DNA from: Isoetes taiwanensis
Lineage: Eukaryota; Streptophyta; Lycopodiopsida; Isoetales; Isoetaceae
Direction of reading: 5' to 3'
NCBI GenBank assembly: GCA_021234155.1
Contig: JAJEKV010000022.1
Span: 7,597,961 to 7,661,960 of the forward strand
DNA length: 64,000 nucleotides
In this document: piece by piece, positions 25,665-39,300 of the stretch
Layout of the letters: the number at the start of each line of letters is the position of its first letter
How positions within the stretch are numbered: position 1 is the first letter of the stretch
Program-made: the position numbers and the translations under genes
The notes under the pieces: model-generated
The model's input: only the letters and a program-made list of their open reading frames with translations
Told to the model about the DNA's origin: nothing
Database searches by the model: none

Positions 25665-26539
25665 GGTTTGGGGGTTTTGGGTCTAGAGAGAGATTGTAAA
25701 CCCTAGAGAGAGAAAGCCAGAAAGGGGCAAATCAAGGGGGTCTATGCAAGGGGAGTGAGGGCGCTAGAGAGAGGGAGTAGGGCCCTGGGGAGGGCGCTGG
25801 GCGCTGGGAGGCAAGGAAGGGCAAGGAAGGAGGAGACAAGCGAAAGGAGAAAGCTAAAATAATAAAGATTCCTTAGCAATCCCTAGGAAATAATAGAAAG
25901 TAGAGTACCATGAAGAATTACATAAAAAAAAAAAAAAAAAAAAACCCTAAACCCACTTAACATGAGCGACCAGAGAAGAGGAGCGGTGGGAACTAGCCAG
26001 GGCAGGAAGGGAGAGAGATCGATTCATAGGGATTCAGGGAGGAAGAAGAATCGTGTAGGCTTCTATTAGGGAGGAGGAGGAGGGCGCCGCCGAATAGTAG
26101 AGAGGCAGGCAGTCACATGGCAGATCACCAGGCTATGCCCCTCCAAATCAAGTTAGAGTTTGCTAAGTGTATTTTTATAACTAGTTCTAGCAATGGCAGC
26201 ATCAACATTAGCAGAATTCGTATCATCAGCCTGATGGAGTACTAGGGTTTCATTCATAAGGAAGAATTTTAGTTATTACTCTCTTTTATCTTCATCTTGG
26301 GGCTCCTTTGGTGGCAATCTGTTGGTATCCTTTTCAAGAATCGTTGGGCTTCTTCCTGCTCTTTAGGAGATCATAAGATGAGCATCATTTAACCTCTGAT
26401 TTTTTATTATTAATCTTCCATATTTTTCTGAGATCATAACGTGAGCATCTTGCATTTAATCTCTGATTTTTTATTATCAGTCTTGCATATTTTCGTGCCA
26501 TTTCTAATGTAAAGTTTTTTCTTAATCTCTGAGCAGATC
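25665..26539. other. Purine-rich intergenic DNA with a poly(A) run
   Basis: A GAGAG-rich stretch spans about 25680-25860. An A-run sits at about 25922-25942, followed by AAACCCTAAACCC, which resembles a plant telo-box but is too short to be a telomere remnant. No coding frame is recognised. Confidence 0.5.
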
Positions 26540-28248
26540 ATAGATATGACAAATAGAAGAACCTTCAAAGCAAAAGGCAGGCATGTTTTAGGGCCAAATT
26601 TTTTTGACGTGTTCAAAAATTACAAAGGAAGAAGGATGAAGATTGTTGTCCATCTCTTACTAAGCAATTGTACCACAATGACCATGCATGCCAAGAGTTA
26701 TTTATTGTATAAGTGATAGTTTGAATTCTGATATAATAGGAAAGGTAAGGGCCAGCCCTTATTTTGGTCTGCAAGTTGATGAGTCAACTGACGTTGCAAC
26801 TCAGCAACATATTGTCTTGTGCGTAAGTTATTTGGATGATGGTGATGAGCAAAAACGTAGCTTTTTAAATATCTTGAGAGTGACAAAAGCTTATGCTGGC
26901 TCTTTATATTTTGCATTGGTGGAGTATCTTCAGCATATTGAATTTGATATGTCAAAAAATGATAGGATTTGGTTCTGATGGGGCATCAACTATGATAGGG
27001 CAGAAAATATGTGTTGCAACCAGGCTAAAAGATAAGTGTCATTTCTTAACATCTATTCATTGTGTGGCTCATCGTGCAAGCCTGACAGTAATAGATGCAT
27101 CTAAGATAATTGGTATGGGATGGTTATCAGAAATAGAAAAACTTGTGAATGCGATTGATGCACATTTTGCATGTAGTAGTCAAAGATTAGAAAAATTACA
27201 GGATCTTTTAGAAGAGTATGCTTGTGGTATTCTACGATTGGAAAGAATTCAGCAAACCCGGTGGTTGAGCAGGCATAATGCCATAAGCAAATTATGTGAA
27301 GACTTGGATGCTGTTTTGAAATATGCAGAAATAGAGTCTTGTGACATTTTTTTGCAGCTTACGAACTTTAGCACTATTTATCTATTGCACTTCTTGGGAG
27401 ACATCCTTGAAGGTCTCGCAATTCTGAGTAAAATATTTCAACAGGATTATGTGGATCTGACTTGTGTTCATGAACATGTGAACAGCATGAATATCGCAAT
27501 TCAATGTTACTATTTAGATGAACATGTAACAGATTTGAATGCTTTCCTTGAAGGTGGAAGTGGATACCCCATAATTCTGGAGTATGGCCCTCCTTGTGGT
27601 TGGTTAGCAACGTTGAGGGCTTCCATTCATGGCAATGAGTATGGATGCTTCAAAATACAAAGAGATAAAGTGGGATCAGATCTGGAAACTGCCATTGAGC
27701 ACCAAAAATTATTTGCAAAAGCAATTTGTGATTGCTTGAACAAAAGGTTTGCTGACACGTCTATCTTGCAGCATTTCAGCATTCTTTCTCCACTTAATTT
27801 GCCTAATGCCACTAAAGCAAGGAAGTCTGGTGAGGATAGTTTGGAACAACTCATTAAATTATATGACACGGCAAAATATGTGGCTAGTTTACAACAAATT
27901 GTGCCTCGATTGATTGATGGAAATATGTTATGAAGAGAATATGGTGATTACAAAATTCATGCTGCTGCTAATTGGCATAACAAAGATCTTGAGCAAACAT
28001 GTTTGGGGATTGCATCGAATTCATCAAATACGCTTAGGTTCAAAAATATTTTATCTTTGGTCCAGGTTGCTTTGGTTCAATGTGCAAGTACTGCTATATG
28101 TGTGAGAATTTTTAGTAGCAGGACCCATATAAAAGATAGGTGGCGTGCGCGGTTGGGTGTGGAGAGTTTAAATGCATGTCTATGCATTACTGTGAATGGT
28201 CCTAAACATGCTGGTGAGTTTGATTTTACACAAAGTGTGCAGATTTGA
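26540..28248 (+). pseudogene. Decayed hAT-like transposase, ZNF862/KIAA1586 type
   Basis: The pieces at 26540-26700, 26688-26978, 26893-27933 and 28003-28248 form one protein interrupted by frameshifts and by an in-frame TGA at 27931. Diagnostic blocks are YFGLQVDESTDVATQQHIVL, GSDGASTMIGQ, SIHCVAHRASL, QQTRWLSRHNAI and, at the C terminus, STAICVRIFSSRTHIKDRW. This arrangement is the DUF4371 plus hAT-dimerisation type seen in ZNF862- and KIAA1586-like proteins, which derive from hAT transposases. The first part (NRRTFKAKGRH) could be the remnant of an N-terminal zinc-finger region. I could not find terminal inverted repeats or an 8-bp target duplication. The frameshift near 26960 and the TGA make a working product unlikely. 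Confidence 0.85.
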
Positions 28249-31200
28249 AAACAAAAAGCAAAGCGCCAAGCCTTCAAAATTTGGAAACTGAAACTCTAAA
28301 ATTGATGGCATTATGCTGATCATATATGTAATATATTGTAGCCTTCAAAAATTTGGATTTGATGGCATTTTTTCGATTAATTCAAATTGAAAACGGGGTT
28401 TCCGGTTTAATTTCGTAATTTCCAGTAGTAGTTTATTTGTAGTGGCAAATTTTCTGGTAGCCATAACCAGGGATTTCGAAGCCTGACCTACAACCTTTCT
28501 TGCCATTCTAGCCTATCTACGTGGCACCTCCACCTCAGTAAAAAGTGACATGGCACTATTTTATCCCATTAGATATGATCTTTTCCAAATCGATGGATGA
28601 GAAAAATAGAAAAGCTCGGAAAATAGATCCTGGAATATGAGACGCCGTCGACTTCTGGTGCATCCTCTCTCGTTGAGTACGTCCTCACCGTGAAACTATA
28701 GCCAAGCCTGATTCTGCAAGAGTTTCAAGTTGTCTCCAAGAGAACTCCAAGAGAACTCCTCCTATATTATAGATTTATCTTCTTATAGGCATCGGTCCAT
28801 CTAATAGGATGTCGGACATGTTCCGGCACATGATTTTCGTTTCTTTTCTTTTCCACTTCTCTATTCGTGCGGCCGGGCCGTTAGGGTATGGCGGATGGGC
28901 AAGCAAAGCAAAGAAGCAGCAAGGAACATATGCTTTTTGCAGGTATCGGACTTAATGCCAGCAGAACAAAAGCATTTCGTCAAAAAGGATATCTATTTGC
29001 TTCTGAGGACAAATTTGGAGGTAAATCAGAGGTTTTGAGCAGTCGGGTCTACTTTCTTATCTTTAAAGCTTCTGCAAATTTTCATTTCTTGCTTTGAGTT
29101 GCAGTGATTTTGGCACTCCTTGTGGTGGACGGTCCATAGCCAAGAGAAATTCTGTGAAAGGCATAATCTAAGGTTCTTCTGATCCTAATTTGATTCTAGA
29201 TTTTATGTATTTTCTCCACTGTTGTTGCGATTATTGAGCCCAAATCACTTCTCTAAAAAAAACATAGAAAGGCAGTTTATTTCCAATCATTCTTATTTCA
29301 GTAGAAATAAGCAATTTATGTACTTCATATTCCCAAAAATCATGGTTAATATGCTGTTAACCAAAAATATTCCTATTCCCAATGTTGTTAATAGCTGCTT
29401 TGTTATTAATAAATAGGGTATAATCCAAAACATGCTCCTGCAATTTCCCAAATGATAGCGGCTTGCTGTATTGTTTTTTCAATGATAGGATATTTTAGAT
29501 CTGTACATTATTACGAAGCATATTTGAGACATCAACTATTAAATTTTCCAGATACGTTCGGGTCTGAGACTATGAAATTTCAAGATGTCTGTTGCAATGA
29601 TAGCTAATGAAGGTTACTGCGGCCGTCTCTGTCTTCTAATAAATATGCCGCTGCATTTTATTTGCCTTGCATTGGAGGTTCATTCGAGTTTACAAGGTTC
29701 AAAGCAGAGATCTGAAAACGAACTTGATTTTCTTCATAGCATGGTAAGTTTGTTTCTTAGAGCATTAAGTTCAATGCAATAAGTTTGTGTAAGCAGCATA
29801 AGAATGTTGGTAAAATTCCACTTTCAAGCTCAATTTCAATGTAAATGTAGAGCATGCATATAGAGAGGGCCAGCAAATTGCATTGGCATGTGTATTTAAG
29901 GAGGATGGTTATTATTAATTGTTTGAGAGCATCCAACCTAGCAAATTCATTGGCCTTCTTAACATCTGCATTCATGATAATTTAGAGAGTTTTGATTTGT
30001 TGTTATTTCTTTTTTCCAGCCAACATGTTTAAACTAGAAGAACTCACGGATGTGGCAACGAAAAAGGTAAGCATAATTTCTACAAGCAATGGTTTTAGCA
30101 TTTTCATATTTTCTTGTTCATAGATTTTTGCGGGAAAATATGTGTGTTCAGTGAAAAATATAACTGGCTTTGCAAAGCAGAGGTGTTTCGGCTTCCTAAA
30201 CTATCTAAGATACTTTGTGGATTAAAAAATATATTTGTTTGGCCTCTTTAGATGAAAGGTAAAATTTTTCCAACCATATTTTGCTATATCTCTGACAAAA
30301 GCACCTCCAATAGTATCTGCAAAAGCATTCTACTTTATTTGCCTATCTCGGGGTTGTCCTTTCACATAACCTAGTCATGTAGTTGCATTTTTTCGTAGTC
30401 TCTTCTTTTTTATCTCTTGACGTATACCTGCTATCCACAATGGTGCAGGTTGAAGGATATCTAAGGTTGCCAAATGTCGCAACTCTTTCAGGTAAGATTG
30501 AATATTTAGTTTTTTTTTTTTTTTTTGTTCTGTTGGTTCCTAATTCATTTTTTCTAACTGTAGCCAATGTGTGAAGCTTGCATCTTCTTTTGCAAATGGC
30601 ATTTCAGGTCCAGCCTTTAATGTTTGATTTTATGTTAACATGCTATTCCTTGAGCATGTAGAAATAAGGTATGCCGATGAAGTCATCATAAGTATATAGC
30701 AAATGGCCTGAAATCATTGTTTCCGGATTGCGCAGTTGTAAGAGCAATGGGAACATGATTGTAATAGCAGCATTGTTTGTGATTGCTAGGACAAAATTGT
30801 AGTTGCAATGTAGGTTCAAGAAATAAGGCATACCTTTGTTGTTGAAGTACCAACCCCATGCTCATAAATCTAGGGTATTATGCTTTATTTAATCAACAGA
30901 TTTATCTATGCTCGTAAGTCTGAAGACAAAAATTATTTTGGTTGCTTCTAACATGGCAAACAATTCTTGAACTCGGGCTTTACCAATAAATGCTTCTAAA
31001 TTAGCGTGTTCCTCAGGGCTCCCAATATGTATACTCTACCCATGTATAGCATACTTCCATGCAGTGGGAATGCTTTCGTGCTTATATCTTTTAATGTTTG
31101 AAACATATGAAAATGGGTGCCTATGCTATTTATAGTCTTTGAATTTTGACGGATTGGATGATTGGCCGCAAGGCCCATGAGAGCTTCAGCCACTAGACCT

Positions 31201-31504
31201 ACTGCACCACTTTATCCCATTGCCTCTCAAACACCAAAAAATAGGAAATAATATGAGCACTGGAAGCTCCACAGATTCTTGCAAAGGGTTGCAACGTCTG
31301 CTTTTTCGCTGCAAAGGTTCACCCAATTATCAAAACCGCTTCTGTACATTTTCAGCAATTGTTAATTCTTATTCCTGCCATATGTATGGGTACGAGGTTT
31401 AAAAGCATTTTAAGTAATGAATTAGAACCTACCCAATGACAGTACCATTGCTAAAGCTATTACATAATTCTTAACTGATTGTTCAAACAAGCTCTACAAA
31501 ACCA
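28249..31504. other. Intergenic DNA with three exon-like scraps (plus strand)
   Basis: Three short blocks have good splice borders. At 28888-29021 the frame from MADGQAKQRSSKEHMLF to EDKFG is followed by GGTAAATC. At about 30020-30066 a block preceded by TTTCCAG contains MFKLEELTDVATKK and ends at GTAAGC. At 30449-30491 VEGYLRLPNVATLS is flanked by CAG and GTAAGA. Together they could be exons of one small or fragmentary gene, but I do not recognise the product, and no start-to-stop model closes. The remainder is AT-rich with a T-run near 30511-30527. Confidence 0.35.
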
Positions 31505-31621
31505 ATGCCCATGGAAACAAAAACTATTCTAGAACTAGGTTTTGGAATGGCAAGTATTTGCTCCCTAATTGCTTCACTAACTCCTGGAAAGGTAGTTGCA
31601 ACAGATATCAAATTTGGGTGA
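31505..31621 (+). pseudogene. Methyltransferase motif I fragment
   Basis: A 38-codon frame contains KTILELGFGMASI followed by TPGKVVATDI. This is the glycine-rich nucleotide-binding loop and the acidic end of the second strand of a Rossmann-type S-adenosylmethionine methyltransferase. It is nearest in style to the protein-lysine methyltransferase (METTL21-like) group. The third loop position, usually Gly or Ala followed by Gly, reads Met-Ala-Ser, so the loop is altered. The frame stops just after the motif with no further exon visible, so I read it as a broken gene fragment or an orphan exon. Confidence 0.45.
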
Positions 31622-31803
31622 TGGCTGAGTAAGGATATTATGGGTAAGATATACAAATGTCTATGGCCTCTGGCGTGCCTCTATGGCCTCTGGCATGTTA
31701 AATCATTAAAGAATTTACAACAATATAAGATGTGTATATGAAACTTTGGTAGAGAGTGGCCTAAAAACTTTTAATGGATCATCGTACCAAACAACTATGA
31801 GTT

Positions 31804-32707
31804 TGTGACGTCCCCTACTTCGTCTACGATGCTCCCATCATATCAGAAGGCGGAGTTCATCCCTCTGGCAGACAAGCTGACAATTGGCAAGGAATCAATG
31901 AGGAAGAATGAATGGGTCATTTGTCCCGTCTTCCCTCGGAACCGTCCTAGCTGCGGAAGCCTAAATAAACGTAAGCACATAACATCAAGTATAAACATAG
32001 CCACCTCGAAGGGTGGTTTACCATAGCATACAGGTATAATTACATCAACAACATTATCACCATATAGAAGATCCTACCCAAGGCTCATACTCCAGGGGTA
32101 TGGACTGACGGTTTGGATCTCCAGAAGCCATTGCAGACAGACATCATGAGAACAGATTGGGTTTGCATAGGAACATGGCTGTTGGGAAGTCCTCTCCATC
32201 CGCGGCCGCTAATGCTAATCTAACATGCTATCCCAGCTCATTTCCGGACTGAAGGTCGTCATTGCACAACAGAATCACTGCTTACCTGATCCCTGGCTTG
32301 CTCCCACACTTTGAATCGCGTCCATGCCTTGGCTTGGGTTGAAGGCAACTGAACCTGGAGGATCTGTTGTGCAAAGGCAGCTTGGCAGTGTCTGGCAATG
32401 CGAACTAGTAGCTTGGCTTGGCCGGAATGGCACAAGAAAGCCAAAATGCAAAAATGGAAAAGGTTTAGGGTTTTCCCTTTTGTTCCTTTTACATGACCTT
32501 TTAGGTTTAGGGCTGAAATGACATGGGGTTTTGCCATGGGGCAAAGAGGCTAAATGCATATGTTTATAGACATGTGCAACATACGAGGTTGCCCCCTAGG
32601 GTGCAACCCTTTATGGTTCCCAAGTATATGTCCTCAAGGTGACATGTACGAGTGGCGTGGCAGTATAATATACAAATTCGGATCGTATATTATGCTGGAA
32701 CATCACA
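31804..32707 (-). mobile_element. Solo LTR of the 41-kb retrotransposon family, 5-bp TSD GAGTT
   Basis: This is a minus-strand copy of the LTR found at 41076-42590. Read in its own orientation it starts TGTGATGTTCCAGC at 32707 and ends GTAGGGGACGTCACA at 31804. It is flanked on both sides by GAGTT (31799-31803 and 32708-32712), a 5-bp target duplication typical of Ty3/gypsy integration. No internal element sequence remains, so it arose by recombination between two LTRs. It is 904 bp against 1515 bp for the 5' LTR because it lacks about 600 bp of internal LTR sequence (matching roughly 41560-42165). Confidence 0.93.
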
Positions 32708-34782
32708 GAGTTCGAACAAGGATGACATGGCTATAGTAATCACAATTGGATATACCAACACATCATTTTCTTGTGTGATATAAAGCTCAAACCTAAAAGT
32801 GAATTGAAGGTCACTTACAAATAAAATAATCCAAATCTATAGATCACTCTCAAAATCTTGCTATTCCTTAACATTACCAACAACACATGTTTTACCTTGC
32901 TAAAGCCTTCTGGTGTGCTTTTTGCTAGTTGGCATTTTTGCCTGTCAGAACAAGTAAAAAATAATTGCATTGCAAATTAAACGTTGCCACTTGTAATTGT
33001 AATAATAGGGAGGGCAATAAAAAAATGGCATCGATCTGAGCCCTCGGATTGTTATTTTGGGACGGGACAAGCAGCTATATATGTGCTCATCATTCTTGTG
33101 GCTAGTTATTGACGTCTTCTCACAGCAGCATCTCTTTCCTTGTCCATTGCTTTTCTCGGTTCTATCCATCTTCTTTTTTTCCCTTTTAGATTGCTCTTTC
33201 TCTTTTCTTCCCTTTTAGATTGTCCTTCCTCTTTCCTTCCCTATTAAATTGCTCTTCCTCAGGGTGTTAGTTTTCTTTGCCAAGTTATTTCTTTCCCTTA
33301 CCTTGCATCTAATTTTTGCACGATTTAAGATTGTTTCTTGAAAGTAAATTTTGCTTTGCATGCTATGAGGAGGATTTACAAATTGAGGAATTGTTCTTGG
33401 AAGTATTCATCTTGTTTTGCCAGTTTCTATGCACTTTGCAGGCGTCTTGGAAGCATTCATCTTGCTTTGCCAGTTTTCTATAGCACTTTGCAAGCGTGAT
33501 TCATTCTTCCTTAGCACAATTGCTTCGTGAATGCGGGCTGATTTATGCATGTCAATTCAAGGAGTAGATTTCTCTGTGAAGCTCCTGGGAGCTTACTAAT
33601 TCATTCTTCTACTTGAAACTATTTAAGTTATTTTCAAATCTAGCTAATAGTATGTTCTAACCTTAAAACTGATGGTTCTTTATCATTGGATGAATCCGGA
33701 AGTACAGATTTAGATTTTTTATCTCAACACAAAAGTAGCCACTTGCGTTACACCAAGACGGCAAGCTATCTTTAGAAAGAGATTCATGAGTTTTGACAAT
33801 CCTAATTAAGAAAAAGTGAGACAGACAACTAAAAGCCTCTTCTTTGCTCATGTGATCCTGGTACATCCAGCATCCTTCTAAGTAACCCCACAACTCAGCT
33901 AGCTCCATCTCAACCTTCCCTAAACGGTAGCTATGGGCCATTTGCTACATCCAAAAGCACACAAGTTAGACTGACGTCTAAGTGAGTACATATGCCTTGT
34001 AAGAAACATCGCACTTCATAAAATGTAAAGTAAAATTTTCAATATTCGTTAGAACATCATCAATCTACTATGCGGGATGATCAGTCCCCGCTTCTCACAC
34101 AATGCCCATACAAAGCACGAGAGCCCCTCGGTTAGCCCTTTGAGGCTCCATTCAAAGGTGGGAATCAATGATGCAATTCACACTCTCTCCCTGGGGCATC
34201 TGCCAGGAGTGCTTCGGATGATGTCAAATATACTTAAGGTTCCATGTTTTAATTATACCATAACATGCTGCTATACATCAATACTATCCAAAATATCTAG
34301 CATCTTTTAACCATGATGCAAACCACATGCAAAGGATAGTTAACAAAACTCAAATTATTCCATATGCATAACTATAGCCCATAGGCTAAAACTTCCATCT
34401 ATACATAATAGGCTATCCTTCCAAAAAATAACATAGCCAAGCATGGACTACTTTTTCTATAGGATATAACGTTACATAAAGGAAAGGAAGAAAAGACATT
34501 TCCTAAATGACCCAATGTCAACCCTCCCTGAATGCAAGATAATAACATGCCAAAACAACATGCTTAACTAGGAGGGAATTGAAGGAATGATCTAGCGTTA
34601 AAAAGATGGATAACTTGTAACTTTGGTCCAACCAAGTGTTAAAGTGTGGAAAAATGCAAAGACTAGAACAAAAGTTCAAGCTTGGGAATATAATTTGAGA
34701 CTAATGGACATGTGGTAATCTTATTTAGTGCAACGAGAATAAAAGGAAAAGTTGCCACAAAACAAATGTGCAAAACTAGAAA

Positions 34783-34836
34783 TTGAACCTGAGACCTAGC
34801 CATGCAAGACCAAAGCCCCAACCAATAGACTAGCAT
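34783..34836 (-). mobile_element. Possible tRNA-derived SINE promoter (A and B box)
   Basis: On the minus strand TGCTAGTCTATTGGTTGGGG is followed about 20 bases later by AGGTCTCAGGTTCAATT. The second word resembles the polymerase III B box (GGTTCRANNCC) and the first weakly resembles an A box, at roughly tRNA spacing. The segment does not fold into a cloverleaf that I can see, so a true tRNA gene is excluded. No poly(A) tail or target duplication was identified. Confidence 0.25.
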
Positions 34837-36231
34837 ATTATTACTAAAAAAAATTTTACGATTTAAGAACATATAATGTTCTACTTGTGACCAAATCTAA
34901 CTGTAACAGGCCGAATGGGTTACTGTAACGAAGCTATAACCTGGCAACGAGAAGGCTGGATCATTTAACAGAGTTTTGAAAGTCTAATTCAGGGATATTT
35001 GCAATTTCAGGCTTCATCCGATAGATCCTACATGAACCCACTGAGCAAAAGAACAATGAATGGTAAAGAAGCTGGGGAAATTTCGGATTGGGTTTCAAAA
35101 TATCCACAATGGCATGCATGAGACAAAACTTACAAACACGAATATGTTCCAAGATCAATAGCAAAATGGATTGGCACAGCTGGCAATCAGAGAAGGAGGC
35201 CGGAACTGTAAGAAACCAACAGAAAATTCATCACTTTGCCTGCTCTTTAAACCCTTTCAGGTCTGACCATACAACAGGGAATGGCTTGGCAACACTAAAA
35301 CAAAGACAAGCAGGGCAACAAACACATTGGACAGTTCTGAAGCAGAAACCAGAAGTTTATAACAGACACCACCAGCCTGGGTTCGATCTACATCCACCAC
35401 AGATCTACGCTATTGCAAGAAAACATCTATTCAAGCAGGTACCCATTTTCAAACTATAATCATTCATGTGAACAATTCAATTAGAATTTAATCTCAAAAG
35501 CTCTTCATGTACTCACTGCTTATAAACTCACTCTGCAACAAATTCTTCCTTCTAGCTTCTCTCCTTTCTTGATTCCTTCCCTTCTATCGATTAACTACTC
35601 ATTTATATAGTTTTCAATCTTCAGTTTGCATGAAATCTCTAGTTTGCATCTAGTTTGCATGCATTCCCATTTTAACTACTAAAATGGTTTTTCTTTAAAC
35701 CATATATTACATATCTTATATCTTAATTATCCCTACTATTGGATGAAATAATTCTAGAATAAATTAAAAAAATCCATTACTAGCTAGGTTCATTACATTC
35801 TTGCATGCATCTCTGGTCCAGATTGCTTTTTCGAATGGAATCCCTCGATTGCTTTTCGTATTTTGCACAGATAGCAGATGCTTGATTTCATCACAGTGAC
35901 ACCAACGGTTTGAGGGCGACTCATCTCGGCATGCTCCATCAATTTTAATTGTTCTTAGCCTGGACATGCATATTGCTCCGCTTTTTCCAGGTGCGCTCTG
36001 TGCTCCCTTCTGTTGTTCGGATTTTTCACAGACAAGTGTAGTTGCCCTTTTTCCACTTTATACATTTATAGAAATTCCATTTTATATAATAACAAATGTA
36101 AAAATGCAGTTTTGTTGTTAAGGTGTAGGTCTGTCACCTTATGGATAAGGGTTGAGTCATGGTATTGCCAATCCATTATTATTTATCTTTAGTTGGTTAA
36201 GTTTAATGTTCTCACTAATCGTACAGATTTT

Positions 36232-36341
36232 GCTTTAGTCGGGCTCATCTCGCCAACTTATGGTTTTTATCCTCTCATAAGAGATAGCTTTAGTTGGGCT
36301 CCTCTCGCCAACTTATGTTTTGGATCCTCTAATATTAGAAC
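36232..36341. repeat. Tandem duplication, 55-bp unit
   Basis: GCTTTAGTCGGGCTCATCTC at 36232 recurs as GCTTTAGTTGGGCTCCTCTC at 36287. Both are followed by GCCAACTTATG and, after a short variable part, ATCCTCT. Two diverged copies; no coding role is apparent. Confidence 0.75.
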
Positions 36342-39300
36342 AAGCTTGACAACTGATGCCAATTCAATGTGTCGTTGTTTTTAACCCAGTCATTTGTGTT
36401 GTCCTCTTTAGCAATTTTGGCTACGCCTTCGACTCAACGTCGACTTTAAACTAGATCTCCACTCAGTTCCCCTAATACTGTTATTTTCTTTTCATTTTTT
36501 GGAGTTAAATTGTTGTATTTTCTTGGGCATTTCCTTCCTTGTTGCATGACACATATTGCCGTGCTTCAAACACAATTATTATGGTGGACCATCATTTTTG
36601 CGTATAGGAGATAAAATGTTGTTGCTAGATCAATGGCATTTTTTATTTTGGGACTTGTATTGTGATCAGAGCACTCTATTCTTCTTTATATAGACTCATC
36701 TTTCTTTTCTTAGAGGGTCTTATAATTTTTTTATCTTCGACTTAGATAATGAGCTTGAGGTGATATGTCATTTTCATTTGGTTGGCTTTGTTCAATGTTT
36801 TCACTAATACTTCCCTTGGTCCATTGCCATTAACTGAGGGATGGAACCTTTGCAACCTCAAACTCCACCGTTGTAGTTTTGCCACTGTGTTCTTCAATGC
36901 ACTTGTATCTAGAAGGACTTGCTTTCCAGGGGTTCTTTTTTGCCATGCAGCCGCCTTTATCTCTATGCATCACTAATAATACATTACCACTCCTTATCTT
37001 AAACATTAGTTTGTCCACATGCCACATAGCTACCTATAACCAGCTATCATTTCCTTAACTAACAATTATTCATTTGGAAATATTCATTTGAACCTTTTCT
37101 TTCACTGAGTCCTTTTGGTGGGCTTATTCAATTTGTCTAGATACATGCATGTGAGTATTTTTCTAACTTTTTGCTATATATTCATATTCATACATTTTTT
37201 ATTCTACTGATATTGGTTATTTACCTTGAAGTTTTGAATTCACTATTCTAGACTATGTAGGGATATATGTCCTATGTTTCTAAAGTGGGTTTCACATAAT
37301 TTTGGAGCTTTCCTGGTTAACAGGGTCTTAAACCTATTTACTTCCATGTATTTAAGGGTTCTTTGACAAATACTGTAGATATATTTTACAGTTGCCTTTA
37401 CAAATACATTGTCTAAGGTTACATTTCGCACAATTTGTTTTTGCTCATTCTATTTTTCAGCTAGCGTTGGGATGCTATTTTGAACCAGTTATTTCTTGGA
37501 TCACTTCATTCGTCACCTTGAGGATTTATAGTTTGGGGATTTTGTGGCATCCCATTTCCTCTTTCGGGTATGTGTGCTTGCGCTTAAAACACGTTACTTT
37601 GTTGTCCTTTTTGGAGACATTGCTCTGAGATCTGGCATTATGTTGGCGAGTGTTCTTCATCATGTAACATTGAAACTTACCGAAGTTGCGTTCTATATTC
37701 TTGGCAGTAGATCACATGTTATGTTGTTAGGTGGGCTTTTCATTTTTTCAGATTCAACACATCTTTGATTGCTTATACAATACCAATTTTACGTATTTGG
37801 ATGATTCTTTCCTTACGTTCGCTCCACTTTGTTCTATTCGCAGTCAGATACTCTTTCCATGCATAGCTTTACTTCCAATATGTCACTTTACATAGTCACA
37901 TTGTTTTCCTTTGATTTCACATGTCCATTATCTCTTTTGCTTTATTATTGCAAACCATATGTATGGCACTAGCTTTACTACCGATACGTCATTTTTTGTA
38001 GTCATTATGTTTTCACTTGTCCTTTTCTTTTCTCATTCTACCATATGGCTAACCTCCTGGCACTCAACCGGGACCTCAACATTCACTTTCTCTTTTTCCT
38101 TGGCCATAACCTCACCTTGACTTCGGCCTCACATTTGACCTAAACTGCTTGTGCATAGCCATCTTACTTTTCTTTAGACTTAAGCCTCGTTTTTGTTTGA
38201 TCCATGATGTGATCCAAATTTAACCTCTCGTCTTGACCTTCCTCTTGATTTGTGCTGACATGTCTGCCACTTCTAACTCAAACTCTTCCCTTATTTTTAA
38301 CTATACTATTCATATTGCGGCATCTATTCATGGCTCTAAGCATGTGGTCTTATTTTCCTTATGACATCTCATTTAACACTGTTGTTTCTCTTTTATTCCA
38401 CATTTCCATATTGTTTTCAAAATGCGTTTCATTGCATTATTTGTCGCAAACACGTCCTATTTGGCCACTTATAGTTTGGTGTCGCATTCTTGAAGCTGTT
38501 CTTTACATTTTTAGGTTTTTACGGCATTATCATTATACTTCATTTGCATAGTTGCTATTTAGCTTTATCTAGATATGCTAAATATTGCGTTTGGCACTCC
38601 TAGAAATTTTTTGACATGGGTTTCTATTGGATCATTTTTTATTTTTGATGCTTATCTTTATCTAAATGTGGAGTATACTGAGTTGTTGCGCACAAGGTAT
38701 TATATTGAGCGGATTCTAATTTTGTGCATTGTGCCAGTCCTGCCTGATTCTAATTGTCTCGGGGAGTCCATTTCTAGCTGGCTATTGAGATCTTTTTGCA
38801 TGTACATCATGGTTTTTGGGAGTTAGTCTTGCCTCATAGTCACATATCATTTACCTTTTTTATACTTGGCTTGATTGTATTTCATGTATTTGCATTCGGC
38901 ATTCCATTGAGTTTTTGTGACATGGGTTTTGTAGTGGATACATTTCTCATTTTGCGTTGTCTTTGGTTCTGGGCTCATTCTCTATAGTTCTCATTTTCTT
39001 AGAAAATCATTTTCTTGACCATTTATAATTCATTATGTCTTTACTTCCTCATCTTTCTAGTTTGCTCCCACTTACTTAGTTAATTTGCCCGAGATCATTT
39101 TATATTGATGGAATCTCCTATTGTTAGGTTGATCTCTTTCTATTTGTTTTCAGATTCGACACTCCCTTATTTGACCTCATTGTGACTGTCGGGCACATCA
39201 ATGTCTCAATTTTTTCATTTGCTTGTCTCTACATAGCATTATGTCATCATTATGTGTTCAAGTCGCCATTTCACATTATTTGTCATTCAGCTAACTTCCT

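Noticed and set aside
25922-25960. Telomere-like AAACCCTAAACCC after a poly(A) run
   Set aside because: Only about two repeat units; short telo-box-like words are common in plant DNA.
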